Notes: generated by a model not told the origin, from the letters alone. A DNA stretch of 48,578 nt from Acidimicrobiales bacterium (GCA_029263215.1 JAJCXY010000060.1:1-48578), one strand, 5' to 3'. Positions 15,199 through 23,495 are shown, numbered from the stretch's first letter. Numbers and translations are program-made.

Positions 15199-16845
15199 GT
15201 GTCGCGCCACTTCCACCGATCGATGGAGAATCCCGTGCCGAAGACCCGAGACGCCATCTCGAAAATCGACCCCGACGACGTCCGTGAGCGGGTGCGTGAG
15301 GGCTACACGAGGGTGGCCGAAGGCTCCTTGCTCGGCGTCGACGACGCGGTCGCTCAGGCCCTGGCCTTCGGCTACGACAACCGAACCCTGGCCGACGCTC
15401 CGGCAGCGGCGAATCTCGGCCTCGGCTGCGGCGACCCCACCGGCGGCGCGGGTCTACGATCCGGCGAGGTCGTGCTCGACATCGGCTGCGGGGCCGGCCT
15501 CGATGTATTCATCGCCGCCAAAGCAGTGGGATCGTCCGGTCGAGTCATCGGGGTCGACATGACCACCGCCCTGCTCGACCAGGCCGAGGCGACGGCCGAG
15601 CGAGATGGCTATGCCAACGTGGAGTTTCGCCTCGGCACCATGGAGGCCCTGCCTGTCGAAGACGACAGCATCGATGTGGTGGTCTCGAATTGTGCCATCA
15701 ACCTCTCTCCCGAGAAGAGCCTCGTGTTCGCCGAAGCGATGAGGGTTCTCCGTCCCGGTGGTCGGATCCAGCTCTCCGACCTGGTGATCGAAAAGGAGTT
15801 GCCCGAGGTCGTCCGCGCCAGCGTTGAGGCTTATGTCGGGTGCGTGGGCGGTGCCATCTCGATGAACGACTACACCTCTCTGGTCGACGCCGCTGGCTTC
15901 ACCGAAGTGGGGGTTGCCACGAGCTTCGCCCTCGGCGACATCGTCGGCGCCGACGACCCGCGTGTCATCGAAGTCGTCACCGACTCAGGCGCCTCGTTCA
16001 CCGAGGCCGAGATCGCCGATGCGCTCGATCACATCAAGGGCGTGACGGTGAGTGCCAGAGTGCCCACCGCGTCGAGCTACACCGATCTGTTGTCTTATGT
16101 GGTCTCCAATGCTGTGGCCGGCGAGATCATGGCGGTCGAGAACTACAGCGAAATGGTGGCCTTGTTCGACGACATCGATTCCAAGCTCGAGGCGGTCAAC
16201 CAGGCCCGCGAGGAGGGGCGCCACGTTCGCCAGCTCGCATCTCTCGGCGCCCGGGTCGGCTTCGAAGTGAAGCAGCGGATAATCGAGCCGGAGTGGCGAG
16301 CGATCAGGGCGACGTTTCGCGAAGCGGTCGCCAACAACGACCTCCCCGCCTGCCTGGTCATCCAGGACCTGATGACCGAAACGATCGCGATCGTGTTGTA
16401 CCAGGCCCTATCGGGACAGTTGGGAGTGGAGACCGACGAGCTCACATCCCACGTCGCCGCCACCATCCTCGAAGACGAACTCGAACATCTCAGCATCGGC
16501 GTGGCCCGGCTTCGCGAGCTTCGAGTGGAGAATCCCCGCGCCGTCGACGAGGCACTCGCCTGGGCCCATCCGAGGGTCATGCCTCAGCTGTTTTCGCTCA
16601 TGAACACGAGCTGTGAATCTCTGTGTGACGAGCTGTCTCTCGAATGCGGAGCCCTCGACCCGGGTGCGATGAACGCCGACCTCGGAATGATCCGGGCCCG
16701 AGCCGCGATGCAGTACATCGAAGCGATCGATGCCGTCGGATTCGCAGAGCAGGTCAGTGGCCCCCTGATCGCCCACCTGGCATCGCTCGAACACGACGAC
16801 TCCTCGAGCCGCGTCAGCGTCGAAGGCGCCGGCTCCTGCTGTTGA
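15199..16845 (+). CDS. ArsM-type methyltransferase fused to an aldehyde-deformylating-oxygenase (ADO) domain (548 aa)
   Basis: Residues about 30-250 are a class I SAM methyltransferase of the arsenite methyltransferase type. They show G-L-G-C77-G, the SAM loop D-I-G-C-G-A-G, S-N-C165-A-I-N-L-S-P-E-K and V-G-C215-V-G-G. The last two Cys are 50 residues apart, as are the arsenic-binding C174 and C224 of CmArsM, and the chain ends in Cys-Cys. Residues about 290-525 align end to end with cyanobacterial ADO. All six di-iron ligands are present: E309, E339 with H342, E394, E427 with H430; C385 sits where ADO has its conserved Cys in T-C-L-L-I-Q. ADO converts fatty aldehydes to alkanes and formate. 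The reductase gene begins one base after the stop. Starts at 15223 (ATG) or 15235 (GTG, best spaced to GGAGAA) are alternatives. Confidence 0.85.
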   Translation: MSRHFHRSMENPVPKTRDAISKIDPDDVRERVREGYTRVAEGSLLGVDDAVAQALAFGYDNRTLADAPAAANLGLGCGDPTGGAGLRSGEVVLDIGCGAGLDVFIAAKAVGSSGRVIGVDMTTALLDQAEATAERDGYANVEFRLGTMEALPVEDDSIDVVVSNCAINLSPEKSLVFAEAMRVLRPGGRIQLSDLVIEKELPEVVRASVEAYVGCVGGAISMNDYTSLVDAAGFTEVGVATSFALGDIVGADDPRVIEVVTDSGASFTEAEIADALDHIKGVTVSARVPTASSYTDLLSYVVSNAVAGEIMAVENYSEMVALFDDIDSKLEAVNQAREEGRHVRQLASLGARVGFEVKQRIIEPEWRAIRATFREAVANNDLPACLVIQDLMTETIAIVLYQALSGQLGVETDELTSHVAATILEDELEHLSIGVARLRELRVENPRAVDEALAWAHPRVMPQLFSLMNTSCESLCDELSLECGALDPGAMNADLGMIRARAAMQYIEAIDAVGFAEQVSGPLIAHLASLEHDDSSSRVSVEGAGSCC

Positions 16846-16846
16846 G

Positions 16847-18025
16847 ATGAGTCCCACCGAATCGGTGCTCGTCACCGGAGCAACCGGCACGCTCGGCAGC
16901 CTGATCACCGCGGCCCTCTTGGAAACCACCGATCTCACGGTGGTGGCTCCCGTGCGCAGCCATCATCCTGCGGATGCCGTGCACGATGCGGTGGCGCACA
17001 ATTTCACCCGCGGCTCGATGGCAAGTGAGTCCCAGTGGCGTCCGCGACTGCACCAGGTGGCACTACCCGATGGAGCCGACGATCCGACCCGCGTCGATCC
17101 TCTCCACCAACTCGACGAGGTGGCCACGGCATTCGGAGTGAGCGAAGTGGTTCACGCCGCGGGTTGCTTGAGCTACTTCGACGAGCCCCTGCTGAGAGCG
17201 GTCAATGTCGAGCTGACCCGGCGCTTCGTTCACGCCGCGAGCCGCTGGGGAGTGAGCAGATTCACCCATGTATCGACGGCGTTCTCCAGCGGTTTCGCCG
17301 AGGGCCTGATCGCGGAGGAGCTCCACGACGACCCGACCCACGACCCGACCAGCTACACCGAGTCGAAGCGCGAGGGTGAATACATCGTTGCCAACAGCGG
17401 ACTGCCGTACCTGATCGTGCGGCCTTCGGTGGTGATCGGCCACAGCGGCGACGGGCGCTACCGCGGACCTCAGTACGGCTTCTACCAACTCCTGTCGGGA
17501 GTGGAACGCTTCCTGCTCACCGAGTGGCACCGCGAGGTGCACTATGTGGCCCCTGCTGGCGGCACCGCTCCCTTCTTGCACCAAGACGCCCTCCAGGCCG
17601 GATTCCTGGCCGCTCGCGAACAGCTGCCCGATGATTCGATCGTGCACCTCACATCAAGAACCGGTCCGAGCTTTCGCGATGTCGTGGAAACCATGATCCA
17701 TCGCTACGTGCGGCCCGAGATCGCAAACCTCTATGACCGCGTGACCGATATCTCGCTGGATGAGATTCCCGCGAATCAAAAGGCGTTCCTACGCCTCGCC
17801 GCGATCAATATCGAGATCTCCAGCCGACCGTGGCAGTTCGACACCAGCGGACTCGATGGACTGGTCGACGCGGGTGCTTCGTTCACAGACGCGACGTTGG
17901 AGTCGGTGATCCGCTGCCAGGACGCCTACCTCGATAGATCGACCCACATGCGCCGATACCGCGACACCTATGCCAACCACTTCCCGGCGGAGACGGTGAT
18001 CAAACACCGCCCCCGCACCGACTGA
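16847..18025 (+). CDS. NAD_binding_4 (fatty acyl/thioester) reductase-like SDR (392 aa)
   Basis: An extended short-chain dehydrogenase with the dinucleotide loop T-G-A-T-G-T-L-G (residues 10-17), V-V-H-A-A-G before the active-site Ser/Thr strand (H-V-S-T-A-F), and the catalytic Y-T-E-S-K. The sequence style is that of the NAD_binding_4/male-sterility family, which reduces acyl-CoA, acyl-ACP or carrier-bound thioesters to aldehydes or alcohols. It starts one base after the ArsM-ADO stop, so the two are surely cotranscribed. An aldehyde-forming reductase would supply the ADO domain's substrate, as acyl-ACP reductase does in cyanobacteria. That pairing is an inference, and nucleoside-sugar epimerases are relatives. 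Its stop abuts the stop of the convergent HAD gene with no gap. Confidence 0.75.
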   Translation: MSPTESVLVTGATGTLGSLITAALLETTDLTVVAPVRSHHPADAVHDAVAHNFTRGSMASESQWRPRLHQVALPDGADDPTRVDPLHQLDEVATAFGVSEVVHAAGCLSYFDEPLLRAVNVELTRRFVHAASRWGVSRFTHVSTAFSSGFAEGLIAEELHDDPTHDPTSYTESKREGEYIVANSGLPYLIVRPSVVIGHSGDGRYRGPQYGFYQLLSGVERFLLTEWHREVHYVAPAGGTAPFLHQDALQAGFLAAREQLPDDSIVHLTSRTGPSFRDVVETMIHRYVRPEIANLYDRVTDISLDEIPANQKAFLRLAAINIEISSRPWQFDTSGLDGLVDAGASFTDATLESVIRCQDAYLDRSTHMRRYRDTYANHFPAETVIKHRPRTD

Positions 18026-18673
18026 TCATCGACTCTGGCGTCGTTGGAGCCTGTCGGCTCCGGCGTCGATACCGGGGATCTGGGGTTGGATGTGTTGGCC
18101 TCCGTCGGCGACCAACTCGTGAACGATCCGCTCGACCTCGAACCAGTCCGTCGCCCGTGGCGCGGGAAGGTGCCGGTTGTAGGGCTGGTCGAAGATGATC
18201 ACATCGTTGCCCACAGCCCTCAGCGCCTCGATGTTGTGCGGGGCATCGTCGATATAGCAATCGGCTTCCACTTCGGGTTTGGCTCCGAGAAAGCAGATGT
18301 CTCGATAAGGGATCTGGTGGGTGTCGAGCCAGGCAACCGTGTCGCCGATCGCTATGGCATGACCCCAGTTGGTGTAGAGGCGGTGGGTGATTATTCGGAT
18401 CCAGATTCCCGCGTCGGAGAGACGCCACAGCGCCTCGGCGGAGCCCTCGACCATCGGGAGGGTGGCGAGGATACGACGTTCGTTGACCGCGATCTGGTGG
18501 AACCGGTTGAAGTCGTCGGCGTCGAAGTTCCACTCGTTGAAGTCCCAGCTTCGATCCAGCGGAAGGGTCTCGCTCTCGACACCACGGATCTCCGCAACCA
18601 CATCGCGAAATCCGCGTGTGTAGTCGGCGACGACTCCGTCGAGATCAACACCGAAGACAAAGGGCGCGTTCAT
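18026..18673 (-). CDS. HAD-superfamily 5'(3')-nucleotidase-like protein (215 aa)
   Basis: A HAD hydrolase with motif I D-L-D-G-V-V-A-D within the first 15 residues, motif II Ile-Thr-His after a strand near residue 95, and motif IV in a C-Y-I-D-D-A segment followed by H-N-I-E. The layout is that of the NT5C/5'(3')-deoxyribonucleotidase group, which removes phosphate from (deoxy)nucleoside monophosphates. The ATG at 18673 is chosen because the domain starts immediately after it; the longer frame overlaps the divergent paralogue. It is 25 bases from, and divergent to, a second gene of the same family. Confidence 0.75.
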   Translation of the reverse strand: MNAPFVFGVDLDGVVADYTRGFRDVVAEIRGVESETLPLDRSWDFNEWNFDADDFNRFHQIAVNERRILATLPMVEGSAEALWRLSDAGIWIRIITHRLYTNWGHAIAIGDTVAWLDTHQIPYRDICFLGAKPEVEADCYIDDAPHNIEALRAVGNDVIIFDQPYNRHLPAPRATDWFEVERIVHELVADGGQHIQPQIPGIDAGADRLQRRQSR

Positions 18674-18698
18674 ACCCCGAGGCTGCCACACTGAGCCG

Positions 18699-19271
18699 GT
18701 GACGCGCATGAGGCTGGGTATAGATCTCGACGGAGTGGTGGCCGACTTCAACCAGGGGTGGGTCTCCCGCTACAACCGCGACTTCGACGCGGCCCTCTCA
18801 ACCAACGACATCGTCGAGTGGGATGCACCGACCGGACTCACCCACTTCGGCGACATGGACCAGTTCTGGGAATGGGCTCGCACATGTGGGGAAGGCAAGA
18901 GCATCTTCCGACCCCTGCTGCCATACCCGGCCGCGATCGAGGCTCTCACCGAACTCGACCGCGCCGGCCACCACATCGTGATCCTTACGACCAAGCCCGA
19001 CTTCGCGGTGCACGACACTTATGAGTGGCTGGCCGAGCACCGGATGCCTACCACCGAGGTGCACATCCTCGACGACAAGACCGAGGTCGACTGCGACCTC
19101 TATGTCGATGATGCCGACCACAACCTCGAAGCACTGGTGGCCTCCCACCCCGCTTCGGTCGTCTGCAGGTTCGTTCGTCCGTGGAACAGATCGCACCCCG
19201 GGTCCATCGATGTGGAGAATTGGGAGGAAATTGGTCGGCTGATTGCGGCGCGCTCCACGGGGAGTGATTAG
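18699..19271 (+). CDS. HAD-superfamily 5'-nucleotidase-like protein, divergent paralogue (190 aa)
   Basis: This has the same motif I, D-L-D-G-V-V-A-D, directly after the start, Leu-Thr-Thr-Lys at motif II/III, and a D-L-Y-V-D-D-A-D-H-N-L-E acid cluster at motif IV. It is clearly a relative of the minus-strand neighbour, particularly in the V-D-D-A-D-H-N and I-D-D-A-P-H-N segments. The cap region differs (F-W-E-W segment near residue 55), suggesting a different substrate. Starts at GTG 18699 and ATG 18708 are both possible. The lipoprotein gene of the Phn-type importer begins 35 bases downstream, so the phosphatase may act with that transporter. Confidence 0.75.
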   Translation: MTRMRLGIDLDGVVADFNQGWVSRYNRDFDAALSTNDIVEWDAPTGLTHFGDMDQFWEWARTCGEGKSIFRPLLPYPAAIEALTELDRAGHHIVILTTKPDFAVHDTYEWLAEHRMPTTEVHILDDKTEVDCDLYVDDADHNLEALVASHPASVVCRFVRPWNRSHPGSIDVENWEEIGRLIAARSTGSD

Positions 19272-19306
19272 GGTTTCGTCAGGCAAATCCCCTGGAGGGA
19301 AAACTT

Positions 19307-20524
19307 ATGACACTCAGGCGACTACTGGCAGTCTTGCTAGCGTTCTCACTATTGGCCGCAGCTTGCGGCGATGACGACGACAGCACCGCGGGCGACGACG
19401 CCGCGGACGACACAGCAGACGAACCGGCTGACGAACCAGCCGATGAACCCGCTGACGAACCCGACGAACCAGCCGATGAACCCGCTGAGGAACCCGCTGA
19501 AGAGCCCGAGGAACCTGCACTGCCGGAGGGGTGGCCCGAGTCGCTCGTATTCGGTTTCGTTCCCAGCCAAGAGCAAGAGCAGCTCCTCGACGACGTCCAG
19601 CCCTTCATCGATGTCTTGGAGGAAGCTCTCGGCATCGAGGTTGAGGGCACCGTCACGACCGACTACACCGGCCTGGTCACAGCCATGGGTAACAACACCG
19701 CCGATCTCGGCGCGTTCGGACCGTTTGGCTACACCCTCGGCGCCGACACATTCGGCAACATCGAAGCCCTGATCCAGTCGATCCGCTTCGGCTCGGCCAC
19801 CTATCACGGCCAATGGTTCACCAACGACGCGAGCATCTGCACCGAAGCTCCCGTACCGGCAACTGCGCTCGAGAACCAGGACGGCGAGATCGTCCAGGTC
19901 GCGGCGCTCGATGCTGTGGCGCTTCAGGTCGGCGTCTTCTTCGGAGACGACGGCAAGGCTCTCGGCGAGATGACCGATGAAGACGATGCTGTTGGAGCGG
20001 GCGTGGAAATCTCTGCCGGCTCGTCCTGCATCGCCGATCTGGCTTCGGTGGCCGGAAAGACCATTGCCTTCACCACCGAGAGTTCAACGTCGGGCTATCT
20101 CTTCCCGGCCCTCGACCTCACTAACCTCGGCATCGACCCGGCCGACGACGTCACACCGATCTTCAGTGGTGGTCACGACGCCGCGGTGATCTCGGTCTAC
20201 AACGGCGATGCCGACATCGGACTCTCGTTCGACGATGCACGCCGAACGATCCGAGGCGAGTCCACCGACGTGGGCGAGAAGGTCATCGTGTTCTCGATCA
20301 CCGACGAGATTCCCAACGACGTCGTCGCCATTCGCAGCGACTTCCCCGACACTCTCAAGGATGCGATCTACGACGCTGTCGAAGCCTTCCTCGAGACCGA
20401 AGAGGGCGAAGCGATCTTCGACGAGATCTACGGATGGACCGACATCCGCAGGGCCGTGGAAGCCGACTTCGATGTCGTTCGCGAAGCTGCAACGGCGCTC
20501 GGCATCACCGAGCCTCCCGGCTGA
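19307..20524 (+). CDS. phnD: PhnD-type phosphonate/phosphite ABC transporter substrate-binding lipoprotein (405 aa)
   Basis: A strong ribosome binding site (GGAGG, 19294-19298) precedes the ATG. The lipobox L-A-A-A-C20 gives a lipid-anchored protein, followed by a D-E-P-A repeat spacer (residues about 38-70) before the binding domain. The domain has the PhnD pattern: F-G-F-V-P-S near the start, then D-L-G-A-F-G-P-F-G-Y, then F-T-T-E-S-S-T-S-G-Y, where the S-x-S-G segment at a helix start holds the phosphonate oxygens. In this family ligands are phosphonates, phosphite or phosphate, and the arsenite sensor AioX is a distant member. PhnC and two PhnE genes follow. Confidence 0.85.
   Translation: MTLRRLLAVLLAFSLLAAACGDDDDSTAGDDAADDTADEPADEPADEPADEPDEPADEPAEEPAEEPEEPALPEGWPESLVFGFVPSQEQEQLLDDVQPFIDVLEEALGIEVEGTVTTDYTGLVTAMGNNTADLGAFGPFGYTLGADTFGNIEALIQSIRFGSATYHGQWFTNDASICTEAPVPATALENQDGEIVQVAALDAVALQVGVFFGDDGKALGEMTDEDDAVGAGVEISAGSSCIADLASVAGKTIAFTTESSTSGYLFPALDLTNLGIDPADDVTPIFSGGHDAAVISVYNGDADIGLSFDDARRTIRGESTDVGEKVIVFSITDEIPNDVVAIRSDFPDTLKDAIYDAVEAFLETEEGEAIFDEIYGWTDIRRAVEADFDVVREAATALGITEPPG
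19418..19516 (+). repeat. In-gene tandem repeat encoding a Asp-Glu-Pro-Ala linker
   Basis: About eight units of a 12-base repeat with consensus GA(C/T)GAACC(C/A)GC(T/C) encode D-E-P-A or E-E-P-A between the lipobox and the binding domain of PhnD. The repeat keeps the reading frame, so unit number can vary freely. It probably acts as an extended charged spacer holding the binding protein away from the membrane. Confidence 0.85.
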
Positions 20525-20555
20525 TCAGCAAGCAAACGGACAACCGACAACCACG

Positions 20556-21368
20556 ATGATTCGTTTCGACAACGTCTCGGTCACCTACAGAGGTGGCGTA
20601 AAAGCGCTTCGCGACATAGATCTCACCATCGACGATGGTGAGCTGGTCGTGGTTGTCGGCCTGTCGGGAGCGGGCAAGTCCACGCTCCTGAGGGCCCTGA
20701 ACGGCCTTGTGCCGGCCACCGAAGGTTCCATCACCATCGATGGAACCGAGGTGGTCGGCGCCTCGGCTGCGGAGCTCAGGGCCGTGAGGTCGAGGATCGG
20801 CATGATTTTCCAGACCTTCAACCTGGTGAATCGCACATCGGTCGTAAACAATGTGTTGATGGGTCGCTTGTCCACGGTGCCCGCATGGCGGTCGACGCTG
20901 GGCCTGTGGCCGGCAGCCGACCGTGAGGTGGCGATGCAGGCGCTGGAGCGCGTTGGCATCGTCGATAAGGCCTACACCCGTGCCTCAGACCTGTCTGGCG
21001 GGCAGCAACAGCGCGTCGGAATCGCACGGGCTCTGGCTCAGGAACCCAACGTCATGCTGGCCGACGAGCCCGTGGCTGCCCTGGATCCGGTCACCAGCCG
21101 CCAGGTGATGGGCGACTTGAGGCGCATCAACCAAGAACTCGGCATAACAACTCTGATCAACCTCCATTTCCTCGATCTGGCGCGTGAGTACGGGCGACGG
21201 CTCATCGGGCTACGCGACGGATATCTCGTATTCGACGGCGATGTCGCCGATGTCACCGACGACACCTTCACCGAGATATACGGAAGGGCAATCTCCAGCG
21301 AGGACCTGCTCGCCGAGGCCGCGGCAAGTGCCGGCGAGTCCCCGGCCCCGGACCCGGACACCGAGTAG
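20556..21368 (+). CDS. phnC: PhnC-type phosphonate ABC transporter ATP-binding protein (270 aa)
   Basis: The ATPase of the importer. Walker A is G-L-S-G-A-G-K-S-T (residues 35-43), the ABC signature L-S-G-G-Q-Q-Q starts at about 146, and Walker B is L-A-D-E-P with the following A-A-L-D-P D-loop. A switch His is present in N-L-H-F-L-D-L-A, the form usual in PhnC. The ATG at 20556 begins exactly at the domain (I-R-F-D-N-V-S-V-x-Y), 31 bases after phnD. The stop overlaps the GTG start of the first permease by one base, so all three are coupled. Confidence 0.88.
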   Translation: MIRFDNVSVTYRGGVKALRDIDLTIDDGELVVVVGLSGAGKSTLLRALNGLVPATEGSITIDGTEVVGASAAELRAVRSRIGMIFQTFNLVNRTSVVNNVLMGRLSTVPAWRSTLGLWPAADREVAMQALERVGIVDKAYTRASDLSGGQQQRVGIARALAQEPNVMLADEPVAALDPVTSRQVMGDLRRINQELGITTLINLHFLDLAREYGRRLIGLRDGYLVFDGDVADVTDDTFTEIYGRAISSEDLLAEAAASAGESPAPDPDTE

Positions 21369-22201
21369 TGGCCACAGCCACCGTCGTCAGACCGAAGCGG
21401 CCCCGGCCCCGGATCCGAAGCCTCATCATTGCGATCGGCCTGATCGCATTCACGATCTTCGCCGGGCGAAAGGTCGGGTTCACGCTCACGACCGTCATCA
21501 ACCTCGGCAACCTGCCCGACAACCCGTTCGTCGACACGATCTGGGACAAGGGCAAGATCTGGTCACTCTTCTGGCCGATTCCCTGGGACTGGGTTTTCAA
21601 CCGTCAAAACGTCATCGATCCCCTTCTCGAGACCTTCCAGATCGCCATCATCTCGTCGCTCATCGGGTGCAGCTTGGCGCTGCCGATCTCGTTCGCAATG
21701 TCTCGCCTCACCACCCCGAACTGGCCGATCTACATCCTGAGCAAGGTCGTGATGAACGTAGTTCGCGCCGTGCCCGACCTCTTCTGGGCCAAGCTGCTGG
21801 TGGTCGCTATCGGTATCGGCGCCTTCGCCGGTGCGTGGGCCCTCTCGATCTTCTCGCTCGCGGTGATGGTGAAGCTCTTCAGCGAAACAATCGACGGCGC
21901 CGATCCTCGGCCTCTCGAAGCGGCTCAAGCAGCCGGCGGCCGGCACATCCCTGCGGTACGCACCGGCGTGTTACCCACCGTGTTTCCTGCGTATGTCGCT
22001 TATGCGCTGTATGTCTTCGAGCTGAACATACGCGCCTCGCTGGTGATCGGACTCGTCGGTGCCGGCGGCATCGGAAGGGTGATCGAGACCCAGCGTCAGG
22101 TTTTTGAATTCGACCGGGTGCTCGGCATCTTGATCCTCATCTTCTTTGTTGTGCTCGTTATCGAGCAGATCTCGGTGGCTATTCGAAAGCGATTGGTCTG
22201 A
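21368..22201 (+). CDS. phnE: PhnE-type phosphonate ABC transporter permease (277 aa)
   Basis: A GTG start shares a base with the phnC stop. About six transmembrane helices are visible, the first around residues 15-35. The ABC permease coupling loop is near residues 178-200 (E-A-A-Q-A-A-G-G-R, the E-A-A-x-x-x-G motif), followed by a G-L-V-G-A-G-G-I-G segment, both typical of PhnE. It forms a heterodimeric channel with the next gene. Length is normal for the family. Confidence 0.87.
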   Translation: MATATVVRPKRPRPRIRSLIIAIGLIAFTIFAGRKVGFTLTTVINLGNLPDNPFVDTIWDKGKIWSLFWPIPWDWVFNRQNVIDPLLETFQIAIISSLIGCSLALPISFAMSRLTTPNWPIYILSKVVMNVVRAVPDLFWAKLLVVAIGIGAFAGAWALSIFSLAVMVKLFSETIDGADPRPLEAAQAAGGRHIPAVRTGVLPTVFPAYVAYALYVFELNIRASLVIGLVGAGGIGRVIETQRQVFEFDRVLGILILIFFVVLVIEQISVAIRKRLV

Positions 22202-22202
22202 C

Positions 22203-23105
22203 ATGACTTCGCCGGCCCCCACCGAGATCCAGCCCGGAGACGGAGGCGATCGTCCGCCGAAGCCTTCGGGCACCGTGCCGCGTCGCATCGCCCTGCTCGT
22301 CTTGTTCATCGTCGCGGTGGTCTGGTCGATCAGCGGTCTCGACATTTCGATGGAGCGCCTCCGCAGCGCCCCCGGCGATGCCTGGAAGATTTTCCGGTTC
22401 ATGTTCCCGCCCGACTTCTCCGGGGAGATCGAGCGCGGTGTGATCGGCAAGGTGTTCGAGTCGGTCTACATCGCCTGGATAGGCACGATGATCGCGGCCA
22501 CGATCTCACTACCGCTGGCCTTCCTCGCCGCCACCAACGTTGCGCCCATGTGGATCCGGGTGCCGATGCGCCAGTTCTTCAACGCCATCCGCGCCGTGCC
22601 CGAGCTGATAGTCGCCGTCGTTCTTCTTGCGGTGACCGGACTCGGTCCGTGGGCCGGGGCCCTGGCGATAGGTCTGCACTCGGTGGGCACCCTCGGCAAG
22701 CTCTCCACCGAAACCATCGAGTCGGCCGACACCGGACCGATCGAGGCGGTGGAAGCGTGTGGCGGGCGCTGGATCTCGGCCATGAGATGGGGCGTGCTGC
22801 CTCAGGTGCTGCCGATCATCATTTCGTACTGGCTGTTCCGCTTCGAGATCAATATCCGGGCCTCGGCGGTGCTCGGCATGATCGGGGCCGGAGGGGTGGG
22901 CTCGGAGCTTGTCCAGCAGCTCAACTTCCGCAACTTCCCCGCGGTCGGAGCGGTGCTCATCTTCACCGTCGTCGTCGTGTTGATCATCGACACCGTCTCA
23001 TCGGCTGTGAGGCGCAGGATCATCCAGGGCGGGAGCCATAAGGCAGAAGACAGCTCCCGCGATGCCGAAGCCCTCAACGATCTGACCGGTATCCAGATTC
23101 GCTGA
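22203..23105 (+). CDS. phnE: Second PhnE-type permease (300 aa)
   Basis: The ATG at 22203 starts two bases after the previous stop. A Pro/Gly-rich cytoplasmic tail of about 28 residues precedes the first helix. The coupling loop E-A-V-E-A-C-G-G-R and the G-M-I-G-A-G-G-V-G segment mark it as a PhnE paralogue; the two permeases resemble each other in these places and in the V-R-A-V-P-D/E-L segment. Two permease genes in a row are common in phn/ptx importers. No C-P lyase, phosphonatase or phosphite dehydrogenase gene is in the window. Confidence 0.86.
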   Translation: MTSPAPTEIQPGDGGDRPPKPSGTVPRRIALLVLFIVAVVWSISGLDISMERLRSAPGDAWKIFRFMFPPDFSGEIERGVIGKVFESVYIAWIGTMIAATISLPLAFLAATNVAPMWIRVPMRQFFNAIRAVPELIVAVVLLAVTGLGPWAGALAIGLHSVGTLGKLSTETIESADTGPIEAVEACGGRWISAMRWGVLPQVLPIIISYWLFRFEINIRASAVLGMIGAGGVGSELVQQLNFRNFPAVGAVLIFTVVVVLIIDTVSSAVRRRIIQGGSHKAEDSSRDAEALNDLTGIQIR

Positions 23106-23109
23106 TCTC

Positions 23110-23493
23110 ATGACAGATCTGACCGTCGACGCATTCGTCCGCCTCGAGGAGCAGGTGTGGGTGGCCCTCGTCGAGGGTGACCCCGCGGCCGATTCCCGGC
23201 TCCTGTCCACTGATTTCCTCGGCGTGTATCCGACCGGTTTTTCCGATCGTTCAGAACACGCCGGCCAGTTGACCGATGGACCTACCGCGGCCGACTACAC
23301 GCTCTCGGAGGCGGCCATCCGCGTGATCACCGAAGATCACGTCCTGTTGTCGTATCGCGCCGACTGGCGACGGGTCCGTGGCGGTGAAGTCGGCGAGCCG
23401 GAGGCGATGTACGTGAGCTCTCTGTGGTCGCGGGCCGGCGATGACTGGGTGAACGTGTTCAGCCAGGACACTCCGGCGGAGCACACAGGCTGA
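23110..23493 (+). CDS. DUF4440/SnoaL-like NTF2-fold protein (127 aa)
   Basis: A small alpha+beta protein with the NTF2-like pattern: an N-terminal helix (about 8-25) with E-E-Q-V-W, a G-D-P segment, then alternating strands ending W-S-R-A-G-D-D-W-V-N-V-F-S-Q-D-T. That ending matches DUF4440 proteins (calcium/calmodulin-kinase-II-association-like), which may be small enzymes or binding proteins. It begins four bases after the second permease, so it is probably the last gene of the importer operon. Its role there is unknown. Confidence 0.7.
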   Translation: MTDLTVDAFVRLEEQVWVALVEGDPAADSRLLSTDFLGVYPTGFSDRSEHAGQLTDGPTAADYTLSEAAIRVITEDHVLLSYRADWRRVRGGEVGEPEAMYVSSLWSRAGDDWVNVFSQDTPAEHTG

Positions 23494-23495
23494 GA

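Noticed and set aside
16255..16770. ADO-like region considered to be a DPS/ferritin or R2 domain
   Set aside because: The order and spacing of ligands and surrounding residues, including G-E near the start, E-x-x-H, T-E-T-I-A-I, D-E-x-x-H and the Cys before L-V-I-Q, fit ADO better than ferritins.
19418..19516. Short tandem repeat considered as a CRISPR or regulatory repeat
   Set aside because: The period is 12 bases with no spacers, it keeps the reading frame, and it encodes a charged linker in PhnD.
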